From assembly GCA_016791115.1 (NCBI GenBank), contig JAEUNL010000042.1, forward strand, positions 1-41,749: 41,749 nucleotides of DNA, in the 5' to 3' direction. The translations under genes were made by a program, and so were the position numbers. Below are positions 41,092 to 41,749 of this stretch, piece by piece (within the stretch, counting starts at the first letter, position 1; the number at the start of each line of letters is the position of its first letter). Below the pieces are notes generated by a model that was not told the origin of the DNA, made no database searches, and worked only from the letters and a program-made list of their open reading frames with translations. Source of the stretch: Rhodocyclaceae bacterium. Its GTDB lineage: Bacteria > Pseudomonadota > Gammaproteobacteria > Burkholderiales > Rhodocyclaceae.

Positions 41092-41749
41092 ATGAACGCA
41101 AACAACGAGACGTTCGCCGAGAGCCTGGACCACGTCGCTGCGGCTGCAGTACGGCCATTCCTCAAGTCGAGGAGGGTCTACGTCGAAGGGTCGCGCCATG
41201 ACATACGCGTTCCGATGCGCGAGATCCATCAATCCGATACTCAAATCGGAAATGCGCGTGAATCGAACCCGCCAGTGTACATATATGACACGACCGGTCC
41301 CTACACCGACCCGTTGGCGGAAGTGAACCTGCTCGCCGGATTGCCGGCGCTGCGCTTGAACTGGATCTCTGAGCGCGGCGACACGGCCGTACTCGCGGGG
41401 CCGACTTCCGAATACGGTCGCATGCGCGAAGCAGACCCGTCGCTGAATCATTTACGCATGAAGCGTCACCGCGCTCCCCGCCGCGCCAAGGCTGGCCGGA
41501 ACGTGACGCAGATGCACTACGCGCGGGCGGGCATCGTCACGCCGGAGATGGAATTCGTCGCCATCCGCGAAGCGCTGCGCCGGCGCGAATACCTCGACAG
41601 CCTGCGCGGCGCGGGCCCCACCGGTCAGAAGATGGCCGAACTGCTCGGCCGCCAGCACCGCGGCCAGAGCTTCGGCGCCGCCATCCCCGAAGAAATCACC
41701 CCCGAATTCGTGCGCGACGAAGTCGCCCGCGGGCGGGCCATCATCCCGG
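41092..41749 (+). CDS. thiC: Phosphomethylpyrimidine synthase ThiC, N-terminal part
   Basis: The first 219 codons of ThiC, which converts aminoimidazole ribotide to the thiamine pyrimidine by radical SAM chemistry. Seen: the N-terminal [18 protein letters not shown], then [47 protein letters not shown] and [31 protein letters not shown], all strongly conserved in the family. The window ends before the C-terminal cluster cysteines, so completeness cannot be judged. ATG 41092 has GAGG seven bases upstream. It is divergent from the sRNA candidates and the porin operon. Confidence 0.96.
   Translation, partial: MNANNETFAESLDHVAAAAVRPFLKSRRVYVEGSRHDIRVPMREIHQSDTQIGNARESNPPVYIYDTTGPYTDPLAEVNLLAGLPALRLNWISERGDTAVLAGPTSEYGRMREADPSLNHLRMKRHRAPRRAKAGRNVTQMHYARAGIVTPEMEFVAIREALRRREYLDSLRGAGPTGQKMAELLGRQHRGQSFGAAIPEEITPEFVRDEVARGRAIIP

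Noticed and set aside
1..41749. CRISPR arrays, transposases, integrases or phage genes
   Set aside because: None seen; the repeats present are short palindromes, one tandem duplication and two sRNA-like units.

Overview
The window looks like chromosome of a GC-rich, denitrifying betaproteobacterium. It most resembles the Rhodocyclales (Azoarcus/Thauera/Aromatoleum type), judged from gene content and protein style: a narK1-narK2-GHJI-XL block, a Dnr-type regulator, a pqq operon, a PQQ alcohol dehydrogenase and a sigma54-controlled acetoin operon. No database search was possible, so the taxon is an inference.

Layout. (1) 1-91: 3' part of an initiator tRNA and its terminator. (2) 179-12537, minus strand: a complete respiratory nitrate reductase locus (narK1, narK2, narG, narH, narJ, narI, narX, narL). 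(3) 12991-13725, minus: a Dnr/FNR-type regulator. It is divergent from a plus-strand operon (14298-16459) of a hemerythrin, a DGC-domain protein and a multi-pass membrane protein, which has a good FNR/Dnr box at a class II position. (4) 17107-21272, plus: pqqA, pqqD, pqqE, a 30-residue membrane peptide, a PuuD-like membrane protein, a divergent SerC-like aminotransferase and a degenerate dihydroorotate-dehydrogenase-like protein, mostly overlapping; pqqB and pqqC are absent. (5) 21552-25121, minus: a pyruvate-phosphate-dikinase-like protein lacking its PEP-binding barrel, paired with a protein that has a C-terminal PhoU/DUF47-like domain. (6) 25475-27562, plus: a class V aminotransferase and a ferredoxin-NADP reductase. 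(7) 27693-36259, minus: acoR, acoX, acoA, acoB, acoC, lipA and an SMP-30-like secreted protein. (8) 36697-40320, minus: porin, PQQ alcohol dehydrogenase, dicytochrome c. (9) 40609-40865: two tandem sibling small-RNA candidates on the minus strand. (10) 41092 to the end, plus: start of thiC.

How it fits together. The nar block gives nitrate uptake, reduction and sensing. The Dnr-controlled hemerythrin operon probably belongs to the same anaerobic/NO response. The porin/PQQ-dehydrogenase/cytochrome operon would oxidise an alcohol in the periplasm. The aco operon cleaves acetoin with a lipoate-dependent complex whose lipoate can be made by the co-encoded LipA. Both operons carry a GG-N10-GC sigma54 promoter preceded by copies of one 16-bp palindrome (about TGCGACA-N2-TGTCGCA), and the same palindrome lies upstream of acoR. 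AcoR is therefore inferred to control both, joining alcohol oxidation to acetoin/acetaldehyde use.

The least familiar parts are the tandem C-rich-loop sRNAs, the three-locus palindrome regulon, the two derived enzyme paralogues in the pqq operon, and the PPDK-fragment/PhoU-like pair.
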